A stretch of 64,000 bases of DNA, from the NCBI RefSeq assembly GCF_030704535.1, contig NC_081823.1, positions 22,503,001 through 22,567,000 on the forward strand, written 5' to 3'. The notes under the pieces were generated by a model that saw nothing but the letters and a program-made list of their open reading frames with translations, was not told the origin of the DNA and did not search any database. A program made the position numbers and the translations under genes. The DNA comes from Vitis vinifera (Eukaryota > Streptophyta > Magnoliopsida > Vitales > Vitaceae). Shown here one piece after another: positions 1 to 12,237 of this stretch (position 1 is its first letter; each line of letters opens with the position of its first letter).

Positions 1-1560
1 ACATTAACCCCATTTAGTAGTTAGGGACTATTTGGCTTAGTTTAAATATGCTCATGCGATTTCATTATGTTTTTATTTTTCCTATAATGTAGGAATATTG
101 AATGTATTGTACAATTTTTTTCTTGATTTTACCATGCTTCTAGTTTAGTCAAATAAATTCATTTTGATATATTATTGAAATTTGCTCTTTTTTTTTTCTT
201 ACCAATGTGTTTGTGATTAAATTTAGTATTAAACAAGACATGATTAAATTTTTTGGGTAATTGGAATGTCTTCTAGACTTGTTAAGAATATTGTAGAATT
301 TTTATTTTAGTGAAATTTCATTTTTAGATATTTTTTTAGGATTTATTTTACAAGTTCCTCTATTATGGTCGCATGTTGATTATTTTGTGTAGTGTCCTAA
401 GCATGAATTAATTTGGTATTAATTGCTACCTAATTTAGGCTTTTTTTGTTGTGATCTAAACATATTGAAGACGTTTTCCATATTTTATTTTGATGAAATA
501 ATATTTTTAGGTATTTATTTAGGATTTATTTTGGGAATACCTTTGTTTTGCTTTATAACTGAAATTCTTGTTTGTTGTTGATAATTTAGCTTCCTTAGGC
601 ATGCTTTTAGGTTGCTTGGAATTTGGTTATAAATTGTAGATGTATTGTATATACTATATGAGTTCTCTTTCATATTCATATCCCTCTCTTGACATGTTAT
701 TTGAAATTATTTTATGATTCAATATATGTTGAATTCTTCAACCTGATTGTTGTGTATTATTTTACCTTATTTCACTTATTTGCTCTTTATTTTGGATTTG
801 ATTGTATATAATATGAGTTCTTGCCTATGATATTGCATCCGTTATTTCATTCATTAAGCTAATCCATTCGGTCTTATGAAAACTCTTTATATGGTATCAA
901 GGTATGTTTCTTCTATCACTTATTTACTTAATTCCATGAAAATATGTCTTGTTTTTATATATTCTCATGCTTTGTTACATCTTGGTATGCCTTGATCACT
1001 ACTTTGATTATTGATTTTAGTGGAATGCATATCGTGTGTATTATAGGACATTTGTTATGTTATACTTGTTGAACTAACCCTATTATTTTATGAAAGTACT
1101 TTGGATTGCAATTGAGATACGTTCCTTTCATTTTCTTATATGTTTGATTTCATTTGATATCATGTTTTGTGTGAGTGGTATTTTGCTAAACTTTTTGTTA
1201 TTATCACCTTTACCCTATTTTTGCTCTTTGGTATCCATGATTTACCGATTAATTGTCATTATTATCTTAACTTGATTAGTAGAAACCTTTATTTAGGGCT
1301 TAAAGTGATGTTACCTTATGGTACCTTTCCGATAGGTAACCTAAACCCTAGACTTGGACTCGGTTTTCAAAGACATACTTTTCCTTCCAAAAGGAGTCAC
1401 TCTTAGGATTTTATTTCTTATTTTGTTTTCCCTTAAAAATAAAATAAAATAAGTAGCAACTCTAATTTTTATAAAAATCAGTATTCATTAAAAAGTGAGT
1501 CTTGCCATTGAGTGGGATTGCATGTGAAAAATGTGTCCATGGTCATTTCATAGGTCTAAA
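1..1560 (-). repeat. LTR-retrotransposon-derived repeat, inverted relative to the 19.5-kb and 26-kb copies
   Basis: AT-rich DNA with no credible gene. Read on the minus strand, about 1290-1480 matches the layout of the blocks near 19640-19870 and 26040-26290: a stretch reading 'cgccacttattttt' or similar, a purine/AT run, a phrase like 'aagtccaagtctaggg', then 'aggttac..t..gaaggta' and 'ctctaagcc' or a variant. The same relative order suggests one LTR family. Similarity was judged by eye; the outer boundaries are not visible and the copy runs off the window edge. Confidence 0.5.
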
Positions 1561-1673
1561 GAGAAACACCAAGTTCATCAACCCTCATAGAGTCAATATC
1601 CTTACTTTCCTCTTGTAGTGACCTTAGGCCTAAATCTTTTAAGAAGGGATCTCAAGATTTTTCTAATTATTTT

Positions 1674-2205
1674 TTAGTTAGGGATTAGTTCTCCTAGGTT
1701 AAAGGAAGAGTTCACAATGTCAATTGATTCAACATAGAATGTAGAGGAAGTTTGATTCTCTTGCATCCCAACGCTTTCAAACCTAGAGGTAAACATTTGT
1801 AAGTTAGACAACTTCATTGTTGAAGTGCCTTCATGAGTTACTTGGAGAATGTTCCAAGCTTTCTTAGCACGTTTACAAGTGGCTATCCTATTAAACTCGT
1901 CAGGATTCACCCCATTGAATATGATAAAAAGAGTCTGAGTATTAGTCTCAATTTTATCTAATTTATCCCATTCTTGTTTGGGTTTTAATTCACTAGTAGA
2001 TCTCCCAGTCACATCTAGTTTCAATGGGGCTTCCCATCCTTTTTCCACTATATTCCAAATCCTTTCTCCTTACATTTTCAGAAAAAATAAAAATAAAAAT
2101 CCATTTGGGCCTTCTAGATGGGATAGTTACTCTCATCAAAATAAGGTGGACTATTTAGATCTCAGTTGTTCCATATTGGACTTGCATGATCGATAAAAAT
2201 ATGAT
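1674..2205 (-). mobile_element. Copia-type gag fragment (degenerate)
   Basis: A 124-codon open stretch (1674-2048) encodes a piece of Copia gag (UBN2/DUF4219-type). Recognisable parts are LKPKQEWDKLD, FNGVNPDEF, a CKRAKKAWNILQ.THEGT block, and SFNLGELIP at the end. Upstream codons continue the match to about 2205 but contain stops. A TTGGTAT-like primer-binding remnant lies at about 2222-2233 on the minus strand, so an LTR should follow at higher coordinates. No protease, integrase or RT is attached, so this is a truncated relic. Confidence 0.7.
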
Positions 2206-3590
2206 TTTAAAGATCCACTTTAATACCAATTGAAAAACCTTTTATCTAGTAGGGTAACATCTTGGGTGAGAGTGGGTGAATGGGTGTGTTTAAAGATTAC
2301 AATATAAGAGTTGAATAAATTTACTCAAATTAATACCTAAAGATATTAGGAATTATCAAAGTAATCAAAGATTAAGCAAGGGATATAATAATTTTTTACA
2401 TGGAATACCCCCACACTAACTATGGAGATAAGAAACCACGGAGTCTAAGACCTCTAATCTAGAATCCACTGAGTTCAAAGCACACAAATTTAAATAGATA
2501 TTTTACCCTAAAGACTTACTATCCAACATTTATACCTTGATCCATGTATGTGATGCAGCACCTCTAATGCTCCAAAGGATTCCACTTAGGTTCTAAAGGG
2601 ATGCAAGTCCTTCCAACAACCAAGATTTCAATCCTATGAATTCTTTCTTGAGAGATTGGGAATGATAGGGTAAATTGGTTGATTCTCTCAAAGTGTCCAA
2701 CCCTAAAATGGGTTAAGAGAGAGTTTATATAGGCTTACAGACCTAAGAGATCAGTATCTAGAATTTACCAAAAAGAATACCCGTGAATTTTATAAATAAA
2801 AAAAAAAAGAATTTTGTCATATTCTGGACGATCGCTCAAGAACACTTAACAACTGCTCGAGTGCCTCAAGTACTTGAGAGTTGGATAAGCACTTGATCGG
2901 TTCCAATTCGTAAGTGTTGGTTCCATCGTTCAAGCATCCCTTGTTATTCTAAAACATCAATTTAAGCATTTTAGTTCATAGAAAAAAATATCAATCCACT
3001 TTAACCCTTTAATCACTAACTTGTCACTAAACAAATCTTTTTAGATTTACTTATGACTTTTGGATTGAACCAACAACCTTGAATCTTCGGTGGAGAGTGA
3101 ATCACTATCTAAAAAGTTTCCTAAATCGGGATGAATAGGAACAAAATTGCCAACAAACATAAATAAGACTCAATGTCTTAACAGGAGATAAAAACAAAAA
3201 GTATATAGAGCAAAGGGGAATCCTCTAAACTCTCCAAAAACCTCTCAAGGAACCTCCAAGGATCTTAAAAAGGATATAACTTTTTTCTATTTATAGCAAA
3301 GTAAAGCAAACAACCCTTCATTTAACCTGACGTGACTTGTAATCAAGTTTAATTATAAAGTAAGAGAAGGATCAAACGGCATGACAATTTAAATCAAAAA
3401 GTAAGAGGAGCAAATTTTTAGACTATATATGTTAATAAATTAACTAATTTTGTATGTTTATATTGTCAAAGTGAGAGAAACTTAATTGAGGATTAAAAAC
3501 TCTGAAAACTAAGAATAAGATAGGTTCATTCTTTGTAGAACTTTCCAAGAGAAATTTTAAAATCTAAATTGTTTTCTTGTAAAAGTTTAG
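2206..3590. other. Non-coding, probably LTR remnant and repeat-derived spacer
   Basis: No ORF or RNA gene is visible. The left part begins with 'ataccaattg', the complement of a degenerate tRNA-primer site, and is probably the LTR belonging to the adjacent gag fragment. I could not find the matching second LTR in the window. The remainder is AT-rich with no structure I can name. Confidence 0.3.
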
Positions 3591-3591
3591 G

Positions 3592-4115
3592 GCTTGTTTG
3601 GTGGTGTTTTTTAAAATTTGTTTTTTAAAATTGTCTTCAAAATAGAGAACAAAAAACACTTTTTTTATTATTATTATTATTAAAAAAAAAACAAGAGTGT
3701 TTGGCAAGATGTTTTAAAAAATGGTTTTTTAAAATAAAAAACATTGTTTGGATAAAAGAATTTGTATTGTTTTTAAAAACAATGTCGTACTTTTATTTTA
3801 TAAATTTAATTTATAATAGTATGAAATCAAATTCAATTTAAGTCTTATTAAAAAATAAAAATTAAATCTACATTATGTATGAGTTAAAGATAATTATTTC
3901 TTTTAATTATGAAATATTTTTTTATTAATTTTTTATTCTAGTGAAACAAAAATTACTAAAAGATAAAAATAATTTTAATATTCATTTTTATTAAAATTTT
4001 AAATTTCTTGTTTGACTTGTTTTTAGAAATTGTTTTTAAGTTAAAGAACCTTTTTTTTTTTTTAATGTTTTATAAAAATAAGGATATTTGGCAAGTTGTT
4101 TTTATAAAAATATTT
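3592..4115. repeat. MITE-like AT-rich element (tentative)
   Basis: The segment opens with 'gggcttgtttggtggtg' and closes with 'aaggatatttggcaagttg', with repeated tttggcaag-type phrases and long T/A runs between. Such 'tgtttgg' ends are typical of small hAT-like non-autonomous elements in plant genomes. I cannot demonstrate a clean TIR or target-site duplication, so this is a weak call. Confidence 0.3.
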
Positions 4116-4498
4116 TACAACATCCCTTGAAGAGGAAGATAATTCCTAAAAAGGCAATAACTCCTAAAGAGGCATAGGTACCTAAAAATTGTGAGATCTC
4201 CATAGGTCAAATAAAATGGGATCAAAATAATGCCTTCTTTCCAAAGTGACTCAACATCATTAAAAAATAATGAGGATCCCAATTGCACAAAAAAAGGTAC
4301 AAAACCATTAGTCAAAGTGGAAAGAAGTAATCTAAATATATCTAAACTCATTAACAAAACGAGAAATATTATAACTTGAAGTCCAATACAAAAGTAAAAA
4401 TAAGAGAACTAAAGCCTAAATCCTATTGGATAAAATGAGCATTTATATTAGAGTATTATGAAAAATGAGATCATTAGACATTAAACATTACTTATAAC

Positions 4499-5426
4499 CA
4501 AAGATGAAAATATAGGTAGTCACGGATATCAATACTTGGATTTTACGGATATATCAGAGATATATTAGCGGATATTTTGATACAAAATATCAATAGATCA
4601 AAAATTCATCAAAACTTATGAAAATGTAAGAAAAAAACTTTTAAAAATGAAATTACAAGTAAAATAGACATTTTAAATTTATTTTGTTGAAGAAATTAAT
4701 ATATGTATGATATGATTTGCGATATTAAATTTAATTATATAGTATCGGCGGATAAGAAATGTGAATTTTGTAAGTGTAGACTTATCATGAAGTTAAATTA
4801 TTACAAATATACTAATTATGTGATTTAAATATATTATTATGTTAAGTTAATTTACTAATCTCTATTGAAAACATATTAATTAACTATAAAAATGTATTAA
4901 TTTCAATTCAATGTTATACTAATTTAAAAATGTAATAAGTTAATTTATTCTCAATAGACTATTATTACACTTGAATATCAAAATAAAATAAAATAATTAA
5001 TTTAAAACTAAATTATTGCAAATGTACTAATTATGTTATTTAAATATATTTATGATTTTTATTTAAAAATATTGGTACATTTTGATACAAAATATTTTTA
5101 TTTAAAAATATTGATAATTTTATTTATGATTTTATATTTGTTTTATATTTAATTAGTATACAAAATAAAAAAATAATTAAAATTAACTTATTTTATAATA
5201 ATTTAATTTTTTACTGATTTTTCACCGATATATCTCCAAAATTTAAGCGATTTTTTCCCATTTAGAGCTGATATTTTACTTGTATTACTGATATATCCGT
5301 GATTACCGATATATCGCCGACATATTACCGATATTTACCAATATTTCTCGATATTTTCATCAGACGATATATCTTACCTATATATCGTATCCACCTTCTC
5401 CAATATATCCCGATATTTTCATCCTT
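4499..5426. mobile_element. Mutator-type MITE with 9-11 bp target-site duplication
   Basis: A non-coding element of about 930 bp. The left end carries 'aaagatgaaaatat' and the right end, read in reverse, 'aaggatgaaaatatcggg', giving short imperfect TIRs. Subterminal DNA is packed with iterated 'gatatatc', 'cggatatat' and 'accgatat' motifs on both sides of an AT-rich core. The flanks share the direct repeat ttacttataac (left 4488-4498, right 5425-5435), of which 9 bp is the size expected for Mutator-superfamily insertion. The exact end is ambiguous by 2 bp because TIR and duplication share bases. Confidence 0.75.
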
Positions 5427-5544
5427 ACTTATAACATGAAGTTTTCAGAAGAAACCATGTATTAGCTCTCGTAATGACTCAATTATGTAGTAGTCGTCCC
5501 AAAAAGACTTAATACACACTTTCTAAGTGTAGCTACAAATTATT

Positions 5545-6345
5545 TACATGGATCAATCGATATATACATGAAAATCCATGAAGGATTTTGAATGCCGGAA
5601 GGAAATAAATTAGAATATCAAATGTGTGAAATTATTGAAGAATTTAAAATGTTTAAAGCAAATTATTTAAAACCTCATGACATGTACTTGATCAAGTTAC
5701 AACGATCCTTATATGGATTGAAACAATTTGAACATATGTGGTACATTCCCTTAGTGAAAATGTTCTAAAAAAAAATGGTATGTGAATAATCCTATATGTC
5801 CATGCATTTTCATTAAGAAATCGACAATCAAGATTATAATAATTGTAGTATATGTGGATGATTTTAATCTTATAAGAACTCTTGAAGAGCTTACAAAAAC
5901 AATTAATTATTTAAAAATGGAATTTGAAATAAAAGATTCGAAAAAACAAAATATTGTCTCAGCTTGTGGATTGAGCATTGTTCAGATGATCTTTTAGTTC
6001 ATCAATTGGCATATATAGAGAAAGTATTAAGTCACTTTATATGGATAAATCACATTCATTCAATTCTCCTATGATTGTCCGTTCACTTGAAGTGAACAAA
6101 AACTTGTTTTGTTCTAAAGAAGGAAATGAAAATTTATTTGGTTCAAAAGAATCATATCTTAGTGTAATTAGTGCATTGATGCATTTTGTAAATTTTACTA
6201 GACCAAACATAGTCTTTTTTGTCAATTTACTAACAAAATACAATTCTGTCATAATTAGAAGACATTAAAATGAAATTAAACATATATCGTATTACCTTCA
6301 TGAACAAGTGACATGAGTTAATCTTATTAAAAAAAATCAAAATCA
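5545..6345 (+). mobile_element. Copia reverse transcriptase/RNase H fragment, decayed
   Basis: Translating plus-strand frames gives a diverged Copia pol: a LQRSLYGLKQ-like phrase near 5700, then NNPICPCIFIKKS and the catalytic YVDDFNLI box (5782-5997). A later frame carries a SPMIVRSLEV block and TRPNIVFFVNLL (6041-6268). Frames change several times and stops are frequent, so it cannot encode protein. No LTR was seen on either side. The 6041-6268 stretch is not a separate gene. Confidence 0.8.
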
Positions 6346-7070
6346 CAATTGATTATGTAAATGCGAGATATAATATTTTATATTTTTCATTTTCTAAAAG
6401 GATATATAAATTTATTTATACTTTTTGTTGCTATTTTGAAATTTTGTCTTATTTACTCTTTAAATTTTGATCTAAATCTATACAATTTTTTTAAAAAGAG
6501 TATTATAGATGGATTTTAGATTATGTAACCTGACCAACCGAAGTGTAACAAGATCAATCCAAATTCAATTGAAGTTCAGAAAAATTAGGTTAACTTGAAC
6601 TTAGTACCTCAAATTTGAGGTGGGATTAGGTTGAACTAAAATTGAATGTTTCTTAATATGGGTTTGGGTTCCATGAATTGCAACCTTAGACCAGATAGGA
6701 TTCGGCAGTGGGTGACCATCACCATTACATAGAGGGATGTACACGCGCCTCAGCAGCGAGTGATATGATACAATCCTCAAACACTTGGATAACAAAGGGA
6801 GGGAGTGCTCCAGACGGGATTGGTGGTGAGGAGCCACAATAACTTCCCTGCCAACCAAACACTCCACCACTGCTTGCAGGATGTGGGAAATTCAGCACCA
6901 ACTCCAACCCCTCTTCTTCACAACAATTTATTTTCACAAGTAACAACTCAAGCCTTCTTGGTGTTCTTCATTTATTTGTTTTTCCTTCATTCGATTTGAT
7001 TTTAAAGGGAAAAAAAGTAGAACCGTTTGTATAGTTCGTGGCTTCAATAACTGTACAGTTGTCTCCAGCC
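6346..7070 (+). other. 5' flank of the PPR gene
   Basis: No ORF with family resemblance. The GC content rises after about 6650, as expected for the upstream region and leader of the PPR gene. I could not single out a convincing TATA box. The short overlapping ORFs here are chance frames. Confidence 0.4.
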
Positions 7071-8774
7071 ATGGCAATCCTGGTGAATGCAATGTCTCCA
7101 ATTACAAGCCCATCTCCAGAAAATGCGAGAAAGGTTTGTGGATTCTTTTCCCAGGTTCCTAATCTCCATACCCTTTCACTGAACAAGGGTTTTTCTAGGG
7201 TTTTGGCATCTACCCAGATCACCATTTCTCCTAAGGACAATGTTTTCACACTCCCCAATTGGAGGTCTGGAAAGAACGACCCAAGAACTAGAGACCTCAG
7301 GCTCAATGATGCTTTTTTGTATTTGGAGTATATGATAGGGAAGGGACACAAGCCCGATGGAGGACAAGCTACTCAGCTCATGTATGAGCTCTGCAAATCA
7401 AATAAGATGAGGAAAGCAACTAAGGTGATGGAGTTGATGATCGGTTCAGGTACCACTCCAGATCCTGCTTCTTGTACCTTCTTGGTGAATAATCTGTGTA
7501 AAAGAGGGAATGTTGGGTATGCAATGCAATTAGTTGAAAAAATGGAGGAATATGGATATCCAACCAATACTGTTACCTATAATTCTCTTGTTAGGGGGCT
7601 TTGTATGCATGGAAACTTGAGTCAGAGCTTGCAAATTTTGGATAAATTTATGAAGAAGGGGTTGGTTCCAAACGTGTTCACATACTCATTCTTGCTTGAA
7701 GCTGCGTATAAGGAGAGAGGGGCTGATGAAGCCATAAGGCTCTTGGATGAGATAGTTGCTAAGGGTGGGAAGCCTAATCTGGTTAGCTACAATGTTTTGT
7801 TAACTGGATTGTGCAAGGAAGGCAGAACAGAAGAGGCAATGCAGTTCTTTAGGGATTTGCCATCTAAGGGGTTCAGTCCGAATGTTGTGAGCTATAATAT
7901 TTTGTTAAGGAGTTTGTGCTACGAGGGGCGATGGGAAAAGGCAAAGGAGCTTCTGGCTGAGATGGATGGCGGGGAACGTTCCCCATCCATAGTTACATTC
8001 AACATATTGATTGGTTCGCTTGCCCTTCATGGACAAACTGATCAGGCTCTTGAGGTTTTAGATGATATGTCGAGGGCACGGTTCAAGGCCACTGCTGCAA
8101 GCTACAACCCAATAATTGCTCGTCTTTGCAAAGAGGGGAAGGTGGATCTTGTGGTTAAGTGTCTTGACCAAATGATGTATCGACGCTGTAATCCTAATGA
8201 GGGTACATACAATGCAATTGCTGTGCTTTGTGAGGAGGGAAAGGTGCAAGAGGCATTTTCTATAATTCAGAGCTTAGGTAATAAACAAAATTCCTCCACG
8301 CACGACTTCTACAAAGGTGTTATCTCAAGCTTGTGTCGCAAAGGGAACACATACCCAGCATTTCAGCTTTTGTATGAAATGACAAAGTATGGATTTGTTC
8401 CAGACTCCTACACTTATTCATCTCTGATCAGAGGTTTGTGTTCAGAAGGAATGCTGGATGAAGCCATGGAGATATTCAGTATAATGGAAGAAAATTACTG
8501 CAGGCCTGATGTTGACAATTTTAATGCGCTAATACTTGGGTTATGCAAATGTCGAAAAACAGATTTGTCATTGATGGTTTTTGAGATGATGGTCAAGAAG
8601 GGCTATATGCCTAATGAAACAACTTATACCATCATCGTGGAAGGGATTGCCCACCAAGAAGAAATGGAGCTGGCAGCAGCTGTTCTAAAAGAGTTGTATC
8701 TAAGACAAGCTGTGGGCAGAAGTACCTTAGAAAGGCTTGTTATGCAATATGACCTTGAGGGATTACCAATTTAA
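7071..8774 (+). CDS. P-class pentatricopeptide repeat protein, probably plastid-targeted (At1g79080-like)
   Basis: Intronless 567-codon gene from the ATG at 7071 to the TAA at 8772-8774. The open frame extends 11 codons upstream but only through a GTG, so 7071 is the first ATG. After an N-terminal stretch rich in Ser, Thr and Lys/Arg and poor in acidic residues (about residues 1-75, transit-peptide-like), the protein is built of roughly thirteen 35-residue P-type PPR motifs. These carry the usual signatures, such as NTVTYNSLVRGLC, NVVSYNILLRSLC, PDSYTYSSLIRGLC and PNETTYTIIVEGIA. P-class PPR proteins bind organellar RNA through residues 5 and 35 of each motif and act in stabilisation, splicing or translation. 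There is no E or DYW extension, so no editing domain. The whole sequence resembles Arabidopsis At1g79080 as I remember it; the RNA target is unknown. Confidence 0.93.
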   Translation: MAILVNAMSPITSPSPENARKVCGFFSQVPNLHTLSLNKGFSRVLASTQITISPKDNVFTLPNWRSGKNDPRTRDLRLNDAFLYLEYMIGKGHKPDGGQATQLMYELCKSNKMRKATKVMELMIGSGTTPDPASCTFLVNNLCKRGNVGYAMQLVEKMEEYGYPTNTVTYNSLVRGLCMHGNLSQSLQILDKFMKKGLVPNVFTYSFLLEAAYKERGADEAIRLLDEIVAKGGKPNLVSYNVLLTGLCKEGRTEEAMQFFRDLPSKGFSPNVVSYNILLRSLCYEGRWEKAKELLAEMDGGERSPSIVTFNILIGSLALHGQTDQALEVLDDMSRARFKATAASYNPIIARLCKEGKVDLVVKCLDQMMYRRCNPNEGTYNAIAVLCEEGKVQEAFSIIQSLGNKQNSSTHDFYKGVISSLCRKGNTYPAFQLLYEMTKYGFVPDSYTYSSLIRGLCSEGMLDEAMEIFSIMEENYCRPDVDNFNALILGLCKCRKTDLSLMVFEMMVKKGYMPNETTYTIIVEGIAHQEEMELAAAVLKELYLRQAVGRSTLERLVMQYDLEGLPI

Positions 8775-11700
8775 GAAGTTCAAAAAAAAATCCCTGAATA
8801 CAGAGAGGACCAAACAAGACCATAGATTGGTGTCCGATGCAAATTAGGTTCAACAGATTGTGGGATCAGGAGCAGTAATGAATCTTTGATATGTATATTG
8901 ACAGATGAAACATTTGATACGGTATTTGAAGTTTTAGCAAGTTGGAAAGCGGCAAGTTCAACCATGAAATTGATCGGTATGCAGTATCTTTTTCTTTTTT
9001 TTTTCCAGCTTCTATCTGTGATTTTCAATTGGAACTTCTAATCGTGTAAAGGAGTTGTATCTGTCAATCTTTCATTTAATCTAATGGGGGATTTAGCGAC
9101 TTTTGATCGGTCAAGTCCTTCCTTCCTCAAATATCATTTTTGTAAGAATCAGTTCCCTTTTACCTACCTCTTCTTATTGTATTAACTGCTTGTTGCCCAC
9201 ATTGTCCATTAATTGGTCTTGTCATAATATGAAATGGCAAATCCTTAGGTGAGGATTGTATATTCTATGGTTTGAAAGGTAAATTTTCTCTTCTCATATA
9301 CACTTCTTAGTGCACTATATTATTTTGGGCTATGCTTTAAATATATGAAGACAATATAAGAACTGGAAACACGACCAACAAAATTCGTACTTAGAACCCT
9401 AAATTAGTTAATATTACTTAATAAAATGTCTTACTTTAGCTCTTTCATACTACAGTATGATATAATATGTTAAGAGCCTTATCTGAACCTGCTTGAGCGG
9501 GAATGCTCCTAGAGCAAGAGATCTTATCCTGAAGATCATTGGGTAGAACAATCTCCTGATGGAAGGAGATTTAGCCACTTGTTATATTCTGGGTGTCAAC
9601 AGAGGAAGACCTCCATGGAAGTTCGATGTTTGTTTGCTCAAAGTCATTGATATTGTTAGAGGATTGGGTTGTTCAAATCAATTGGCTAAGTGGGTGCCTC
9701 AAAGTTACGAGTCCTTGGTGGAGGATTTTATGCCGCATTGAGTTGTAGCCTCTTAACTCATGTCATGGGGTTTTCGGGTATTATAGCAGTGATATTGCTT
9801 GCTTCTTTTGTAACCTTTTGGTAATCATTTCAAGGATTTCTCATACTTATTTGATTCATTTTAATTATTGTTATTTCTGATTAAATGGTTTGAGTTCAAG
9901 AGAAAGCTTTAGGGTTTATTTGGGAACATTTTCAAAAATAATTTTCTAATATTTTCTAGAACAAAAGTCTATTTGGAAACTTAGAAAGGTTCTTATTCAT
10001 TCCAATTGCTTGTTTGAGTCGGCTTTTTGGGTGGAACCTTCAGAGTTTTTGCATGTACAATCTGCTCACCTTCTAAGCTAGCAGAAGGATGGATAATCAG
10101 AGAAGATGGCATCTTATCATTTTTTGGCTGAAGCAAGAAACTTTCCATAACTATTGTTGCTTAACTCTACATTATCTTGTTTGATTGAACTACTGTTTAA
10201 GCTTTTAAGGATTTGGAGTAGAGATATTGGCTTATTGGGTCTATATAAACTTTTTTCAGGTATTTGGCAGTGACCAATTCTATCTATGATCACGAATTAG
10301 TTTAAAGATCTTCGGGTACAGTTTGCCTGTACTTATAGATGGGATTAGTGACTTGTAAACTTCAATATCCTTGAGAAGCCTTGTTTCAAGCTCATATTTA
10401 CATGTTCTTTATGTCTTGAACTTTGATTTTATGTTGAAGTAGACATCCAAAACTTTTAATAACAATAGTCTCACTCATTTTGGATAGTGAATGAAGACAG
10501 ACACACTTTACATTGCTTGAGCTTGGTGCCAAGTTTGTTAATCAACTGAATTCATTCTTTGGAGTTCATGGCTCATGTTTTTTTTTTTTATAAATTTAAG
10601 AGTCTATTTGAATTGATTTTTTCTGAGGTTGAAAGTTATGCCTTTGTTTGGAATGTGTTTTTTAAAGTAGTTTTTAAGAACAATTTTTTAAAACTGTTTT
10701 TTAATGTTTTACACAACAAAAATCTATTTAAAAATTTAAAATTTTTTAAGCCTGTTTTTTATGTTTTTAAATATGTTTTACAAATAACTTATATATATAG
10801 TATTTTATTTTTAATCATTTTCCATATTTATGTAGCTATTTAAAAAAAATATCCTTAGAAAACAAGTCAAAACATCATATTTTCTATTTTTCATAATAAA
10901 AAAATGTTTTCTGTTTTTAGGTTTGCATACGGGTTTTTTTTATTATTTTGTTTTGGAGTATATAAAACTGTTTTAAAAAACAATAGTCAAACAAACTTTA
11001 TATGTTTATGACCCTGTGTAGTAATTTTAGGTAAAGAAAGAAAGATTGAAACAATGACAATTTTATTTTTGGTTTTATAATATCCTAAGGAGATATGGCC
11101 ATGGTACCCGATGGTACATCATAAATAAAGCTAACCTCGTGTATGCAAGCAAGCAAGATCTATCATTTTGATATATAATTGAGATTTGTATCTTAATCCA
11201 TGTGTTTGTAACCTCTATCATTAAAATTGCTCTTTTAAACTTTTGCAAACCTCAACTTCAAGCAAATACACCTTTTCAGTTTCTACTTTCTATATCCTTT
11301 GAAGTGTGACCTTAGCTTGTATATGGCCAAATGCCCTTGGTAAATGAGCTCAAATTTGAATTTGCAGGGTGGTGCTTCCCTGCAAATTTGGGTACGGATG
11401 ACTCGGCCAGTTGCTAATCAAATTAGCTTTAGAAGTACACTCTCAAGATAGAACCTGTTCCCATGCATACCTTTGAGAGGCCTACTGTCAGCCCCTCAAA
11501 CCGTGTGCGGCGCCAAAACTTGAGACCCAGACTTGCGTGTGACACCTATTCCAGGGCATGGGGCCAAATTTTGTATATTGTCTCAAACATTTATTAACCC
11601 AAACTCTGAACATTTCCCAGATGGATGAATGTTCCCCTTCATATCAAATTCTCTTCAGAACTGGATATAATTTTGCTTTTGAAAACAAGAGGGAGAATCC

Positions 11701-11950
11701 AACTCATCTATGGATCTTGATTGAAGTAAATTAATTATGCAAAATGCCTTTTAATAAAAAACTTATCTCCACTTTAAGCAGAAATCAGCACTGCACCTTA
11801 TCAACAGTCAAATCATTTTCCCGAAAGCTCACAAGCATCAATCATCCACCCCCTTGTTAAGATTTAATGAAAAATCCTTGCACCATTTGCAGCACATAAA
11901 AGATATTTCTAAGATGTTCAGATCAGAGATTCATTTTTAATGATCCATCC
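8775..11950. other. Intergenic, PPR 3' flank and repeat remnants
   Basis: The first few hundred bases after the PPR stop are probably 3' UTR. A 60-codon open stretch at 9559-9741 has balanced codons but no family resemblance and no start context; I do not call it a gene. Around 9905-9990 and 10590-11000 are 'gtttatttggga', 'gtctatttg' and 'caatagtcaaacaaac' phrases typical of hAT-like MITE debris. Nothing else is recognised. Confidence 0.4.
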
Positions 11951-12237
11951 AAGAGTTCAATCTTCTTCAAGTTTCATAAACCTTTTGAAAGCATATTAGA
12001 ATAAACAAAACTAAATGACTGTCTCAACGTTATCATCCGAAGCATCAATAATACTCTAAAGCCTAAAAGCCAAAACTCCATTGGCATCTCATAGAACAAG
12101 GTTTCCAATAAGATAGAAAAAGAACAATCCATCTCCATCAATCTTCCGATCCTCACAAGCCCGCATGGTCACGAATGCAGGTTATGAAGACAAAAAGGCA
12201 TATCAGGGAAGGTCTATCTTCTTGTCCTTGTAAACCT

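Noticed and set aside
6601-6999. Overlapping short ORFs upstream of the PPR gene
   Set aside because: They overlap on both strands, have no family resemblance, and lie in the presumed promoter and leader.
9559-9741. 60-codon ORF downstream of the PPR gene
   Set aside because: No homology that I recognise and no promoter or splice context; possibly 3' UTR of the PPR transcript.
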